From Deltaproteobacteria bacterium (GTDB taxonomy: Bacteria > Desulfobacterota > Desulfarculia > Adiutricales > Adiutricaceae), in NCBI GenBank assembly GCA_031276865.1, contig JAISMF010000012.1, forward strand, positions 48,075-112,074: a DNA stretch of 64,000 bases. Direction: 5' to 3'. The position numbers and the translations under genes were made by a program. This document shows positions 16,900 through 26,929 of this stretch, one piece after another; the first letter of the stretch is position 1; each line of letters starts with the position of its first letter. The notes under the pieces are model-generated. The model saw nothing but the letters and a program-made list of their open reading frames with translations. It ran no database searches and was not told where the DNA came from.

Positions 16900-17485
16900 T
16901 ACTATAAACAAGATATAAGCACCTAAGAGGCCTGACATAAATAAACTTTACGTTTTAAATAATCATACTATTTCACACTCCTTAAAATTGATTAGAAATT
17001 ATTGTTATTAATCTAATATATTAACCAGCTGCTTTTATTTCACTCTGATACTATCAGCTAGAAAAATTTTAAAGATTATTTTTGCCCAACCACTAAAATA
17101 ATTTAAAAATACTGATTACAATATTAATAAAATCAAATAATGACGATAATATGCCTTTTTTTTATTAAACAGCATAAATTAACAAATATAGTACTAAATT
17201 ATATTACAGAGAAACACTCTTCAAACGAAATATATCATCGCAATATTTCACAAAAAGAGGCAACATAAAACTGACATACCTAAAAAATTAAATAGTACAA
17301 GATTCAAGGAATATGCGACCAAAATATTTTAATTAGAAAATTTTTTCAGCCGCAAAATTCTAGTACCTGCGGCAAACAGTAGCGTATGGAGGAAAAACTA
17401 AAAAATATCTAAAATATTTTGAATAAATCGTTTACTAATTGAGCGATTATATATATCGATAATCATGACTAAATAAATACCAGAT

Positions 17486-17938
17486 ATGGATAATTTGACT
17501 AAAAAGAGACGGAGCTGGACCATGTCGAGGGTGCGTTCTAGAGACACCGTTCCAGAAATGTATATCCGTTCATCTCTCTTCCGCCGCGGATACAGATATA
17601 GAGTCAACTACCGCTCCGTTCCTGGAAGTCCAGATTTGTATTTCATCCGTGCGAAAGTCGCGGTGTTCGTTCATGGCTGTTTCTGGCACGGTCACGCCGG
17701 ATGCCGGAACGCGCGCCTTCCCAAATCCAGAGTAGATTACTGGACGGCCAAATTTCAAGCAAACATAAAGAGGGACGGAGAAGTCAAAAACAAACTCCTT
17801 GACAAAGGGGTACGGGTTCTTGTAATCTGGGAATGCACAGTAAAAAAAATGATGAAAAATGCGAGGATTCATTACTCTGTGATGGAAAAATTCGATAACT
17901 TTTTTCACAGGAACCTTAAGCGTTATGCCGAAATTTAA
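17486..17938 (+). CDS. vsr: Very short patch repair endonuclease (Vsr)
   Basis: 150 residues. It shows the Vsr signature: TMSRVRSRDTVPEMYIRS at the N-terminus, GSPDLYF with catalytic Asp ~50, VFVHGCFWHGHAGC with the His and Cys residues of the active site and zinc site (~63-73), then VDYWTAKFQANIKRD and RVLVIWECTV. Vsr nicks at T:G mismatches created by deamination of 5-methylcytosine and so pairs functionally with a C5 methylase; here one lies 2.8 kb upstream on the same strand. An ~0.8-kb gap with repeats separates it from the R-M operon, so it probably has its own promoter. The ATG at 17522 is an alternative start with a better ribosome site (GGAG, 7-base spacing). Confidence 0.93.
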   Translation: MDNLTKKRRSWTMSRVRSRDTVPEMYIRSSLFRRGYRYRVNYRSVPGSPDLYFIRAKVAVFVHGCFWHGHAGCRNARLPKSRVDYWTAKFQANIKRDGEVKNKLLDKGVRVLVIWECTVKKMMKNARIHYSVMEKFDNFFHRNLKRYAEI

Positions 17939-17976
17939 AAGAGTCCATAGTGACATCCGCCGCCTGAAAGTGAATA

Positions 17977-18063
17977 TTATTCCGGCGGTTAAATATTAAC
18001 TAACTATATACGTAGAGATAAATTACTTTATTTGATTATTATAACTATTTCCCGCCGGAGTAA
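17977..18063. mobile_element. Family-A miniature element, copy A2
   Basis: 87 bp between TA dinucleotides (17975-17976 and 18064-18065). Left end TTATTCCGGCGGTTAAATAT, right end CCCGCCGGAGTAA. Confidence 0.65.
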
Positions 18064-18119
18064 TAAATATATATTTTAACATATCATCACAATATTTTTA
18101 ACTTTTAAAGGAGCTTAAA

Positions 18120-18302
18120 GGGTTTGTCCGCTATATGATGTAGTATAATTTACACAAATTCCTGTTGTTTAAAGGGTAAATTAATGTTTTAATACTGTAT
18201 ATTTCTACTTATATCAGAATTTTAGTCTTATGCGAGATATATGGTAAAACTCGAATTCTAATATTTATTGTTTTCTAGTACATCATAATTGCGGACCAAC
18301 CC
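18120..18302. mobile_element. Family-B miniature inverted-repeat element, complete
   Basis: 183 bp with terminal inverted repeats GGGTTTGTCCGCTATATGAT and ATCATAATTGCGGACCAACC (ends at 18302). Flanks AGCTTAAA (left) and ATCTTAAA (right) look like an 8-bp target duplication with one change. There is no coding capacity. The right end abuts the truncated AAA-ATPase pseudogene. Confidence 0.65.
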
Positions 18303-18305
18303 ATC

Positions 18306-19468
18306 TTAAAAAGGTTTTAATGGGTGGAGCAGTGAAATGATACCCTCTTTCACCTCCAAATTTGTAACGCGCGGAAAATACAACGGCTCTCCCACTCCTT
18401 CAACTCTCGCCACCGTCAAATAACCCGCCTGAAACAAAAGAGTCAGGGGATCTTCTATTCCTGATTCGAGTTGAATAATATTTGAAACGTCGGTGACGCT
18501 TTTTCCGTCTTTAAGATCGCCTAAACTGATAATCCAGGATTCAATCATCGCTGGCGGGAAAGCGGCGTTCTCTCCGGTCGCGGCCCAATAATTATCAAAC
18601 CGCGTATTTTACATGGCCGTAAGGATGGACCAAGGATTTAAAACTCTTGTTTCACCGTCCCATGAGTAGCCGTCATACCATTCGAAGATCGCGTTCCTGA
18701 CATCGGACGCGGCGTCGTTAGCGTGGTAAAAACCAGTGGACTTCAAGCGCGCGAGAGCGCGCTCCATATATCCGTAAAACAGATCATCAAGTTCCTCATA
18801 AGTGAATCCGCATATCGCGGCGTAATTTTCATCGAAGTCAAATCCAGCGCGTCATTCAATGCGGAATAAAACGCAAAACCACCGAAATTGCCAACTCCGG
18901 TCAGAAAGGTGAAACACCTTTGAGCTTCCACCGCCTCGAGCCCATTGTAAAAATCAGCGATAGCCTTCAGCATGACGCGAGCGATCTCGGGATTATGCAA
19001 ATTGGATAGTATCGGCGCGTCATAATCGTCTATCAATACGGCGACTATTTTTTTGTATTTGTGGTGAAGTTCGCAAATTAACGCGAGAAACAAGTCAAGA
19101 GGCGCGCCAACCGGAAGCTTGACGTTTTCCGCTTCCGCTTTATCTTCGATATCCCTGATCAAAGAATCGTTCATCCCATCAACGCCGACCGCGCTAAGTT
19201 CGTTCATGCTGAAGCGAATAACCGGGTAAGGCTCCCATTCGTAGTACGATCGCTCTATCCAAAGCCCCTTGAAGATCTCCCCGCGCCCTAGGAGTATTTC
19301 ATTTAAGGCGCTTACTAAAAGCGTTTTCCCGAAACGCCTGGGCCGGGATAAAAAATAAGGGACGTCATCTCGCAGGAGATCGTCAAACAGTTTGGTCTTG
19401 TCGGAATAAACATAGTCCCTGCCTCGGAGCCGGGCGAAATCCGCAACGCCTACGGGAAGCCGTTTCAT
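18306..19468 (-). pseudogene. Decayed AAA-ATPase-like / PD-(D/E)XK gene
   Basis: The intact paralogue is at 38957-40702. From 19468 the N-terminal ATPase-like domain reads well: YVYSDKTKLFDDLL, then SRPRRFGKTLLVSALNEILL with the GKT of the Walker A, and IVAVLIDDYDAP. A frameshift near 18840 changes the expected CGFTYEELDDLFYGYMERAL into another frame. An in-frame stop follows near 18611 after NPWSILTAM. The third part resumes through FQAGYLTVARV and ends at 18306 near the border of the family-B element, so the C-terminal PD-(D/E)XK half is missing. Base composition is intermediate between the island and the GC-rich background. Confidence 0.85.
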
Positions 19469-19839
19469 ATATTTCCCTCGCCTTTTTAAGGGATTTTCGT
19501 CCCGACGCGGGCATGTCGCGCGATCCGACGCCGTTCTCCAGTTATTCCACCAAAAAAGCGTCCTGTATCCGGAGCGCGCTAATGGTCCTTCGCTGTTTTA
19601 AAATTTAACATAATCATACTCATTGGGCTATGGATAATAATATCATTTCCCATATTTTGCACACTAGCGCCAATCGATTTTCAAAACCGAATTTTTCCCG
19701 CGCGCGTCAATATTTCGTTCAACGCCCTTTGTCCGGGACGACATTCTCGAACTACTTTTTTCACCACGCGGCACCCCGGCCCGCCCTCGGCAAACCCCTA
19801 AACCCTAAGACCTCGAAATAATCCCAGCCCCGGGACGAC
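19469..19839. other. Intergenic region between pseudogene and efflux operon
   Basis: No gene is supported. It is AT-rich near 19600-19680. A short CCCTAAACCCTAAG run lies just before the end of the efflux operon; no T-tailed hairpin was found for operon termination. Confidence 0.4.
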
Positions 19840-22800
19840 TTAGACCCCGGGAGAACTCGGAGAATTCGGAGAGTCCGGCGAATCCGGCGCGGTTTTTTTA
19901 AGCTCCACCGCGTCCTTTCTGGGGGGTCTCGCTCCGTAGAGGGGGACGCCCCGCCATTCGTGGAAGAACTCCCGGGTCTTCTGAAACATGGCGTAGACCA
20001 GGGGGATGATGATGAGTCCGATGGTGACGGCCGCGATCATGCCCCCGAAGACGGCGATGGAGACGTTTTGGCGGCTGGCCGCCCCCGGACCGGTCGCGAA
20101 GACCAAAGGGAGAAGTCCGGCCAGGAAGGCCAAAGACGTCATGATGACGGCCCGAAAGCGGATGAAGGATCCGCGGGCCGCGGCCTCCCTAATGGTGTCG
20201 CCCTCCTCTCGGGCCACCTTCGCGAACTCCACGATCAAAATGGCGTTCTTGCTGGCCAAGGCGATGAGGGTCACTATCCCTATCTGGACGTAGAGGCCCA
20301 TGCTCAAGCCCGTCAAGGCGACGGCCATGGAGGCGCCGTAGATGGCGGCCGAGATGGAGACGATGACCCCCATGGGGATGGTCCAGGACTCGTAGAGGGC
20401 CACTAAAAATAGATAGGCGAATAAAAAGGAGAGGATGAAGATGTAGATGGTTTGTCCCGCGGACTCCTTTTCCTGATAGGTGGATCCGGTCCACTCGTAG
20501 CCCATGTCCGGAGGGAGCGATTTCGCGGCGTTCTCCATCGCGGCGATCCCCACGCCGGTGCCCAAGCCCGGAAAGACCGATCCCATGACGGTCACGGATT
20601 TGTTGTTGTTGTAGCGGGTGATGTTCTGGGGTCCGGTAGCCATGGTGAGGTCGACAACCGAGGATAAGGGCACCATGTTCCCGTCCTTGGAGCGCACGTG
20701 GAAGCCTAAAACGTCCTCCACCCTCTCCCGGCTGAAGGCGTCCCCCATGAGCTTCACCTGCCAGCTTTTGCCCTTGTGGGTGAAGTCGTTCACGTAGTAG
20801 CTTCCCAGGATTATCTGCATGGTCTGGTAGACGTCGCTCACCTGGAGGCCGAGGGAGACGGCCCGGTCGCGGTCCAAAGCCGCCTTGAGCATGGGGGTGT
20901 CGGTGTTGAAGAAGGTGAAGGCCATCATCATGCCGGGCTCGGCCATGGCCGTTCTAATGAACTTACCGGCCTCGAGGGCCAGATCGGAGGGGTCCCGGCC
21001 CTGAAAATCCTCCAAAATGAACGAGAAGCCCCCCACCGAGTCCAAGCCGATGATGGCCGGAGGCGCGAAGGCCTGGGCCGAGGCCTCCGGCAGGGTGGCC
21101 AATCTTTTGGTCACCTCCATCTGGATGACCGGCAGCTGCATGTCGGCCTCCTTGCGCTCCTCGAAGTCCTTCAGCCCGATGAACATGAAGGCGGCGTTGT
21201 CCTGCATGGAGCCGTTCACGATGTTTATGCCGGTCACCGCCATGATGTTCTCCACCCCGGGCACCGTCTGGAGCAGATCCAGGGCCTTCGCGAGGACGTC
21301 TTGGGTCTTGTTGAAGGAGGTGCCCTCGGGGAGGCCCATCTGCACCACGAACATCCCGTTGTCCTCCTCGGGGAGGAAGCCGGAGGGCGTCATGCGGAAA
21401 AGGCCGTAGGCTGAAAACAGGCAGACGCCCGCCACCACCAGCCCGAAGGCGGATTTGCGGAGCAAAGTCACCACCAGGGAGTGGTAACGGTCCCGGGTGC
21501 GGTGGACCAGGCCCTGGAACTTCTCCACCAGGAAGTTGCGGCTCCCCTCGCCCGGCTTCATGAAGACGGCGCACAGCGAGGGGGAGAGGGTGAGGGCGTT
21601 GAAGGCCGAGATGAGCATGGCGACGGAGATGGTCACCGCGAACTGCTGGTAGAGCTTCCCCGAAAGCCCCGGAATGAAGGCCACGGGCACGAAGACGGAT
21701 AAAAGCACGAGGCTGATGGCCACGATGGCCCCGGTTATCTGCCGCATGGCCTTGATGCTGGCCTCCCGGGGAGGGAGCCCCTCCTCGCGCATCACGCGCT
21801 CGATGTTCTCCACCACCACGATGGCGTCGTCCACCACTATGCCCACGGCCAGGACCAGGGCTAAAAGGGAGACCGTGTTGGCCGTGAATCCCAAGGCCGA
21901 GATGACCGCGAAGGTGCCGATTAAGGAAACCGGCACCGCGCACATGGGGATCAAGGTGGTGCGCCAGGAGCCTAGGAATATGTACACCACGAAGATGACG
22001 AGGACCATGGCGATGCCGATGGCCTTGAAGACCTCGCCTATGGAGGCCCTGACGAAGGAGGTGGCGTCGAAGACCTGGATGAAGTCCAGATCCGGCGGAA
22101 ACCTATCCCGCACGTTCTCCAAAACCGCGTCCACCTGGTTCGCGGCCTCCACGGCGTTGGAGCCGGTCTGCTGGCTGAGCATGACGCCGGTGGCCCTTTG
22201 GCCGTGGTAGAGGCCCAGAGGCGAATACGACTGGGTCGAGAGCTCCACCCGGGAGACGTCCCCCAGCCGCAAAAGGCCCCCTTCCTCGTCCACCCTTAAA
22301 ATCACGTCCTCGAACTCCTCCACGGTGGAAAGGCGCCCCCGGGCGGAGATGTTGAAGTGCAGCTCCTGGTCCGGAGAGGTGGGCGGGCCGCCTATCTCCC
22401 CCACCGCGGCCTGGATGTTTTGAGAGTCCAGGGCGGAGACCAGGTCCGCCGGGGTGAGGTTCAAGGAGGCCATGCGCTCGGGGTCGAGCCACACCCGCAT
22501 GGAGTAGGTCTCGCCGAAAAAGTTGATGCTCCCCACCCCGGGCACCCGGGCCAAAGGGTCCACCACGTTCGCGGAGACCCAGTCGGAGACCTCCAGGGGG
22601 TCCATGGAGCCGTTGGGGGAGTAGAAGATGAAGGCCTTTAAAAAGGAGGACGTGCTCTTGTCCACGGAGATGCCCTGGCGGGTCACCTCCTGGGGCAATA
22701 GGGGCTCGGCCTTTTTTAAGCGGTTCTGCACGTTCACCATGTTCAGATCGGGATCCGTGCCGATGGCGAAGGTGACGGAGAGCTCGTAGGAGCCGTTGTT

Positions 22801-23052
22801 GGAGGACTGGCTGGACATGTAGAGCATGTTGTCCACGCCGTTTATGGAGTCCTCTATGGGCTGCGCCACCGTGCTCTCCACGGTCTCGGCGCTGGCCCCG
22901 GGGTAGGAGGCGGCGATGTTCACCTGGGGCGGCACGATGTCCGGAAACTGGGCCACCGGTATGCGGGAAAGCGCCATCAGCCCGGCTATGGTTATGACCA
23001 GGGACACCACCACGGCGAAGCGGGGACGCTCGATGAAGATCTTGGAAAGCAT
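19840..23052 (-). CDS. RND-family multidrug efflux transporter (HAE1/AcrB-like)
   Basis: 1070 residues, the usual length of an AcrB-type pump. It starts MLSKIFIERPRFAVVVSLVI with TM1. The large periplasmic porter domains are followed by the central membrane helices. The conserved helix with the proton-relay residues reads VVDDAIVVVENIERVMREEG. A second half repeats the layout (TLIALASKNAILIVEFAKVARE). The C-terminus carries a short Pro/Ser tail. It is an inner-membrane proton antiporter working with the adaptor encoded just upstream; start and stop overlap (TGATG), so the genes are coupled. No outer-membrane factor gene follows, so TolC must be encoded elsewhere. The clean coding sequence matches the GC-rich background. 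Confidence 0.96.
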   Translation of the reverse strand: MLSKIFIERPRFAVVVSLVITIAGLMALSRIPVAQFPDIVPPQVNIAASYPGASAETVESTVAQPIEDSINGVDNMLYMSSQSSNNGSYELSVTFAIGTDPDLNMVNVQNRLKKAEPLLPQEVTRQGISVDKSTSSFLKAFIFYSPNGSMDPLEVSDWVSANVVDPLARVPGVGSINFFGETYSMRVWLDPERMASLNLTPADLVSALDSQNIQAAVGEIGGPPTSPDQELHFNISARGRLSTVEEFEDVILRVDEEGGLLRLGDVSRVELSTQSYSPLGLYHGQRATGVMLSQQTGSNAVEAANQVDAVLENVRDRFPPDLDFIQVFDATSFVRASIGEVFKAIGIAMVLVIFVVYIFLGSWRTTLIPMCAVPVSLIGTFAVISALGFTANTVSLLALVLAVGIVVDDAIVVVENIERVMREEGLPPREASIKAMRQITGAIVAISLVLLSVFVPVAFIPGLSGKLYQQFAVTISVAMLISAFNALTLSPSLCAVFMKPGEGSRNFLVEKFQGLVHRTRDRYHSLVVTLLRKSAFGLVVAGVCLFSAYGLFRMTPSGFLPEEDNGMFVVQMGLPEGTSFNKTQDVLAKALDLLQTVPGVENIMAVTGINIVNGSMQDNAAFMFIGLKDFEERKEADMQLPVIQMEVTKRLATLPEASAQAFAPPAIIGLDSVGGFSFILEDFQGRDPSDLALEAGKFIRTAMAEPGMMMAFTFFNTDTPMLKAALDRDRAVSLGLQVSDVYQTMQIILGSYYVNDFTHKGKSWQVKLMGDAFSRERVEDVLGFHVRSKDGNMVPLSSVVDLTMATGPQNITRYNNNKSVTVMGSVFPGLGTGVGIAAMENAAKSLPPDMGYEWTGSTYQEKESAGQTIYIFILSFLFAYLFLVALYESWTIPMGVIVSISAAIYGASMAVALTGLSMGLYVQIGIVTLIALASKNAILIVEFAKVAREEGDTIREAAARGSFIRFRAVIMTSLAFLAGLLPLVFATGPGAASRQNVSIAVFGGMIAAVTIGLIIIPLVYAMFQKTREFFHEWRGVPLYGARPPRKDAVELKKTAPDSPDSPNSPSSPGV

Positions 23053-24347
23053 CAGTCGGCCTCCCCGCCCCGCTCGTCCGCGGGCGAACCCGTTCTCCCT
23101 TGGCCCGGGGCGGCGGAGGATCCGTCAAGAGACGAGGCCTCCCGGTTGAGGGCGGGATCCTCGATCAACTCCACCGGCGTGCCGGGCTGGATGAGGGCCC
23201 CGCTGTTCATAAGCCCCAGATCGATAACCTTTTCCCCGGGTTTGAGGCCCGCGGTAATCTCAATCCCCTCCGGAAACTCCACCCCCCTTTGGACCACCCT
23301 CTGCTCGGCGGCGTGGCCCTCCAAAGGCTTACCCTCGGAGTCCTTTCTTTGGCCCAGGACGTAGACGAAGGAGCCGGCGGCCGCGGTGTAGAGGACCGAG
23401 TTTTTCGGCACCAAAATGACGTCCCGGTCCTTACTGTCGGAAATGACCACCGTCACGATCTCTCCAGGCACGAGCTTTCCCGCGGCGTTGGGAAAGACGG
23501 CCTTCAGCTGAACCGTGTCGGTGCTTTTGTCCACCAGGGGGGAGACGTAGCTGATCTTTCCGGGCTCCTGGTAGACGAACTCCCCGTTAATCTTCACCCT
23601 GGCCTCGACTTCCAAAAGATCCCCCCGCGGAAGGCTGCTCGCGGCCTCCCCGAAGCGCAGCTCGGCTAAAAGCCGGTCGGAGAGGCCGAATCGGGCCTGA
23701 ATCGGATCGGACGCTACCAAGGTCGCGAGCGCCCCGGAGGAGGGGGAGACGAAAGACCCTTCCGAGAAGGGGGAGTCCGATATCTCCCCGGCGAAGGGGG
23801 CCTTCACCTGGGCCCACTCCAAATTGAGCTCCGCCTGGACCAAGTTTCCCTGAGCCGTCACCACGGCCGCCCTGGCCACGTCCAGGGCGGCCTGGGCGTT
23901 GTCCACGTCGCTTTTGGGGGTGGTCTTCTTGCGATAGAGATCGGAGATCCGCTGAAAGTTCAGAGCCGCCTGGGTGAGCTGGGCCTGGGCCGACATGAGG
24001 TTCCCCTGGGCGGCCTCGAAGGCCGCCCGGTAGGCCTTGGGGTCGATCTGGAAAAGAACCGCCCCCTCCCTCACCCGGTCGCCGGCCTGGAAGTTCTTCT
24101 CCTCTAAAAAACCCGAGACCCTGGCCACCAGATCCACGCTTTTATCGGCCTCCAGCTTCCCTATGATCTCAAACGAGTTCCTAACCGGCCGGTAGGCCGC
24201 CTCGAACACCCCCACCCTCGCGGGCGGGCGGATCATGGGGGCCTCCGGCCGCAGGACGTTTTTGAGGATCACGAGCCCGGCCAAAAGGACGATTATGAAG
24301 GGGATGATGATGAAGATGTGTTTCTTGAAGACGTATCTGCTTTCCAC
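23052..24347 (-). CDS. RND efflux periplasmic adaptor (membrane fusion protein, AcrA-like)
   Basis: 431 residues. It begins at a GTG with GAGG 7 bases upstream. An N-terminal membrane anchor is present (IFIIIPFIIVLLAGLVIL). The lipoyl/barrel-sandwich halves are GKLEADKSVDLVARVSGFLE and VKAPFAGEISDSPFSEGSFV, separated by an alpha-hairpin (YRAAFEAAQGNLMSAQAQL and following). The beta-barrel and membrane-proximal domains follow. The C-terminal 40 residues are Ser/Gly rich. It bridges the RND pump and an outer-membrane channel. It is the first gene of a two-gene operon, overlapping the pump gene by one base at the stop/start. No dedicated regulator is adjacent; a TetR gene lies 26 kb away. Confidence 0.95.
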   Translation of the reverse strand: MESRYVFKKHIFIIIPFIIVLLAGLVILKNVLRPEAPMIRPPARVGVFEAAYRPVRNSFEIIGKLEADKSVDLVARVSGFLEEKNFQAGDRVREGAVLFQIDPKAYRAAFEAAQGNLMSAQAQLTQAALNFQRISDLYRKKTTPKSDVDNAQAALDVARAAVVTAQGNLVQAELNLEWAQVKAPFAGEISDSPFSEGSFVSPSSGALATLVASDPIQARFGLSDRLLAELRFGEAASSLPRGDLLEVEARVKINGEFVYQEPGKISYVSPLVDKSTDTVQLKAVFPNAAGKLVPGEIVTVVISDSKDRDVILVPKNSVLYTAAAGSFVYVLGQRKDSEGKPLEGHAAEQRVVQRGVEFPEGIEITAGLKPGEKVIDLGLMNSGALIQPGTPVELIEDPALNREASSLDGSSAAPGQGRTGSPADERGGEAD

Positions 24348-24938
24348 TTGAGAACCTCGAAAAGAGACCTGAAGGCGGCCCGGGATCTTCCCCGCTCGCT
24401 CCGGACGCCTTTAAACGGAAGGCGGGAATTAATGAAAATCCCCGGCGCCTGTTCGATTAAAGCCGTCCTTTCGTATCCCGCCTGGTTGGTTTTTCCTTCC
24501 CGGGCCTTCCGGTTGGAACTCCGGAAAGCTCCAGGCGAGCCTACGGAGACTTTCAGAACGCCCCTCGGGAGTGGGGGGCGCCGCCGGCGGCGGGGGGACC
24601 ACGAATGGGGTCCCCCCTACCGGAGTTGTTCGCCGGCCTTGGGCTTTTTCCGGCGAAAAAAGACCCTTCCGGAGGGCCGCCCCCTCCGGCGGGAAAACGC
24701 CGAAGGGGGCGGCTGGCGAAAACCGCAAAGGACGGATCTTACCAGAAAACGGAGCTTTAGGGGCCGGAAAAATCCGGCCCCCGAAAAAGGTACCCCGGGA
24801 ACATTTCCCATTCTAGCAAGATATGAGGGATCTTTCAGGAAAAAACATCCGTTTTATACGTAAAATTAAAATTATATCTCTATATATATTGTAATATGGA
24901 AAAATCACGCCCTATTCACACAACCACGATGAAATGTC
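24348..24938. other. Divergent intergenic region between efflux operon and Rpn cluster
   Basis: The left 480 bases are GC-rich without a supported gene; the long open frames here lack ribosome sites and family features. From about 24830 the DNA turns AT-rich, marking the edge of the next island. Confidence 0.45.
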
Positions 24939-24967
24939 TTGATATATCAGGGTGGTTTTCGTATGAT
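24939..24967 (+). promoter_or_regulatory. Sigma-70-type promoter of the Rpn gene
   Basis: TTGATA at 24939-24944 and TATGAT at 24962-24967, spacer 17 bases, 43 bases before the start codon. Confidence 0.55.
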
Positions 24968-25009
24968 TTTAAGGGTGGAGTTTGGAGCGGATATTTTTAG
25001 CGAGAAATC

Positions 25010-26248
25010 ATGACATCGAAATCAAGAAAGCCTGTTAAAAAAATCTATTCCTTAATACACGATGTTATCTTCAAGATCGTGATGACAAACACGCGCGCCC
25101 AGTCTCTCCTATTACTGATCATTCAAGCGTTGTTCCCTGAATTGAGAGTCAAATCAGTCCAAACGTCGCCTAACTTCGAAACTATTGAAGAATCCGTAAA
25201 TTCTGTTAAAAAACGAATAATGAAGGGTCTTCAAACTCTGAATGCTGAATCCGAATCACCTAATACAAAAACTAGTCCATCGGTCACGGTGCGAAATCCC
25301 ACCTTGTTACCGCAAAGTATTGGCGACAAAACGCAAATTGTTGATGTTCACTGCGTTTTAGAAAATGGCGATGAAGTTGGGATCGAAATGCAATCAGCTC
25401 CGATGCGTGAAGATAACCAATCCACCTTACATAAAAATCTAATGAATCGCGCCATTCATGCGGTTTGTAGAATGTACGCCTTTCACGATCGTACTGATAA
25501 AAGAGCCGCTGGGGAACAGTATAGCCGACTAACAAGAGCAATGTGCGTTGTATTCTGTGATTTCATTCTTTTTCCGACAAATACAAACAACTTTCAAGAC
25601 GAAGACCACTCTAATAATGTTGATTTCACTTTTAAGGAAGAAAATTTTGTCCACCGCGCCACGTTTCGCCTTAGCGGAGGTTTTCAAATTTCCGATGCTG
25701 TTTCAATAAGTTTCATCGAACTTGGCAAACTTAAATACATTTTAGAAAATCTGTCTAACAAAATACTCAACAATATTGATGATGTATCTCTTATTGAAGC
25801 CGTTTCGTTTTTTGTAAAGTATGCTGGAGATCCAGATAAACAAGAGCTTATTGACAAACTAAGAGTTAAATGGGAGGAATTTGATATGGGTTTCAAACTT
25901 TTAGAAACAGCTAAAAATACCAGTGCGGATAAAATCGAAGAAATTTACGCTCTCAGAGACTTGATGGATGCTCAGCACGATATAGCTGCTCGTAGAGATG
26001 AGTATGTGCGAGAGTTTAAAGCCAGATTCGCCGAAGAGAAAGCCAGAGCCGATGAAGAGAAAGCCAGAGCCGATGAAGAGAAAGCCAGAGCCGATGAAGA
26101 AAAAGCCAAAATTAAAAAACTGTTAATCAGTTTTGTACAACATCTAGCAAAACAAGGGGCGAATATAGCCGAAATTTGCGAAACAACTGGCGCAGACAAA
26201 GAAACAATTTCGCATATTTTACAATCCTTTAAAACTGATAAACCCTAA
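25010..26248 (+). CDS. Rpn-family PD-(D/E)XK nuclease / putative transposase, intact copy
   Basis: 412 residues. The N-terminal Rpn/PDDEXK_2 nuclease domain includes YSLIHDVIFKIVMTN and the catalytic pair VDVHCVLENGDEVGIEMQ (D112, E126-x-Q128). The middle region resembles the usual family core (KYILENLSNKIL). The C-terminus from ~293 has a helical stretch, three perfect 21-bp repeats encoding EKARADE heptads (26043-26105), then a terminal helix-turn-helix-like segment, GANIAEICETTGADKETISH. Rpn proteins in E. coli are DNA endonucleases that promote recombination and act in phage defence. An internal GGGAGG, 8-base spacer and in-frame ATG (25886) would produce a separate ~120-residue C-terminal protein. 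The gene is AT-rich and stands at the head of a row of decayed copies. Confidence 0.85.
   Translation: MTSKSRKPVKKIYSLIHDVIFKIVMTNTRAQSLLLLIIQALFPELRVKSVQTSPNFETIEESVNSVKKRIMKGLQTLNAESESPNTKTSPSVTVRNPTLLPQSIGDKTQIVDVHCVLENGDEVGIEMQSAPMREDNQSTLHKNLMNRAIHAVCRMYAFHDRTDKRAAGEQYSRLTRAMCVVFCDFILFPTNTNNFQDEDHSNNVDFTFKEENFVHRATFRLSGGFQISDAVSISFIELGKLKYILENLSNKILNNIDDVSLIEAVSFFVKYAGDPDKQELIDKLRVKWEEFDMGFKLLETAKNTSADKIEEIYALRDLMDAQHDIAARRDEYVREFKARFAEEKARADEEKARADEEKARADEEKAKIKKLLISFVQHLAKQGANIAEICETTGADKETISHILQSFKTDKP
25872..25888 (+). promoter_or_regulatory. Internal ribosome site and start inside the Rpn gene
   Basis: GGGAGG at 25872-25877, then an 8-base spacer, then in-frame ATG 25886-25888 (Met293). 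It is conserved in position and spacing in both decayed copies (26916-26932 and 30805-30821), which supports use as a translation start of a C-terminal isoform. Confidence 0.55.
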
Positions 26249-26399
26249 AACCACCAGACCCGTCATACTTTTTATTTTATTGAAATTTTTTATCTAGCGT
26301 CTAAAAAACTCGAACATCTTGCCAAATCCGTTATTGCAATATGTATATCATGTTACAATCTCCTGTTCTGTTACCAAAAAAAATTTGCTACAAAATGCG

Positions 26400-26929
26400 T
26401 ATTGTAGTTATATCGCAAATTATACAAAATGACGATGAAATCGGGATCGAAATCAACTCCGATGCGTGTATGATAACCAAATCTCCTGACATCGAAATCT
26501 AATAAATCATACTACTCATCATGTTTGCAGATTAATCGCCTTACACAATCGTACTAGATATACTAACCGCTAGGAAATTGTATAGCAAACTATCAAGAAC
26601 AATATGAGCTGCATTTTGTGATTTCATTCTGTTCCCGCACGATGAAAACTACTCTGATAATGTTGATTACGCTTTTATGAAGGAAAATTTCACCAACCGC
26701 GCCGCACCATTTGCCTTAAGGAAGGCTTTTAATTCACTAACGCTATTTCAATAACTTTGATCGAACTTGTAGAACTTTACGGAGTTTTTATTACATCGTC
26801 TAATAAAAAACTCTGTAACATCAATGATGTATCTCTTTTTGAGGCAGTTTCATATTTTTTTCAAGTATGCTGGAAATATAAAAAATAAAAATTTTCGCCA
26901 AGATAACGGATAGACGGGAGGAAGTTATA
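26400..26929 (+). pseudogene. Decayed N-terminal part of Rpn copy 2
   Basis: Nucleotide-level similarity to the intact gene is obvious in pieces: GATGAAATCGGGATCGAAAT (copy of the ExQ motif region), TCTCCTGACATCGAAATCTA, GCATTTTGTGATTTCATTCT and GAGGCAGTTTCATATTTTTT. Frameshifts, stops and deletions remove the nuclease domain. The sequence directly downstream of copy 1 (26249-26400) is repeated downstream of copies 2 and 3, so the whole unit was duplicated in tandem. Confidence 0.75.

Noticed and set aside
16748..18302. Possible CRISPR array
   Set aside because: Repeats are inverted, irregularly spaced and flanked by target duplications; there are no regularly spaced direct repeats and no cas genes.
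22103..23128. 341-codon second minus-strand frame over the RND gene
   Set aside because: Same strand but another frame of a clear RND pump; low-complexity Arg/Gly/Pro product.
24318..24863. 181-codon plus-strand frame upstream of the Rpn cluster
   Set aside because: It starts antisense within the adaptor gene and shows no family features.
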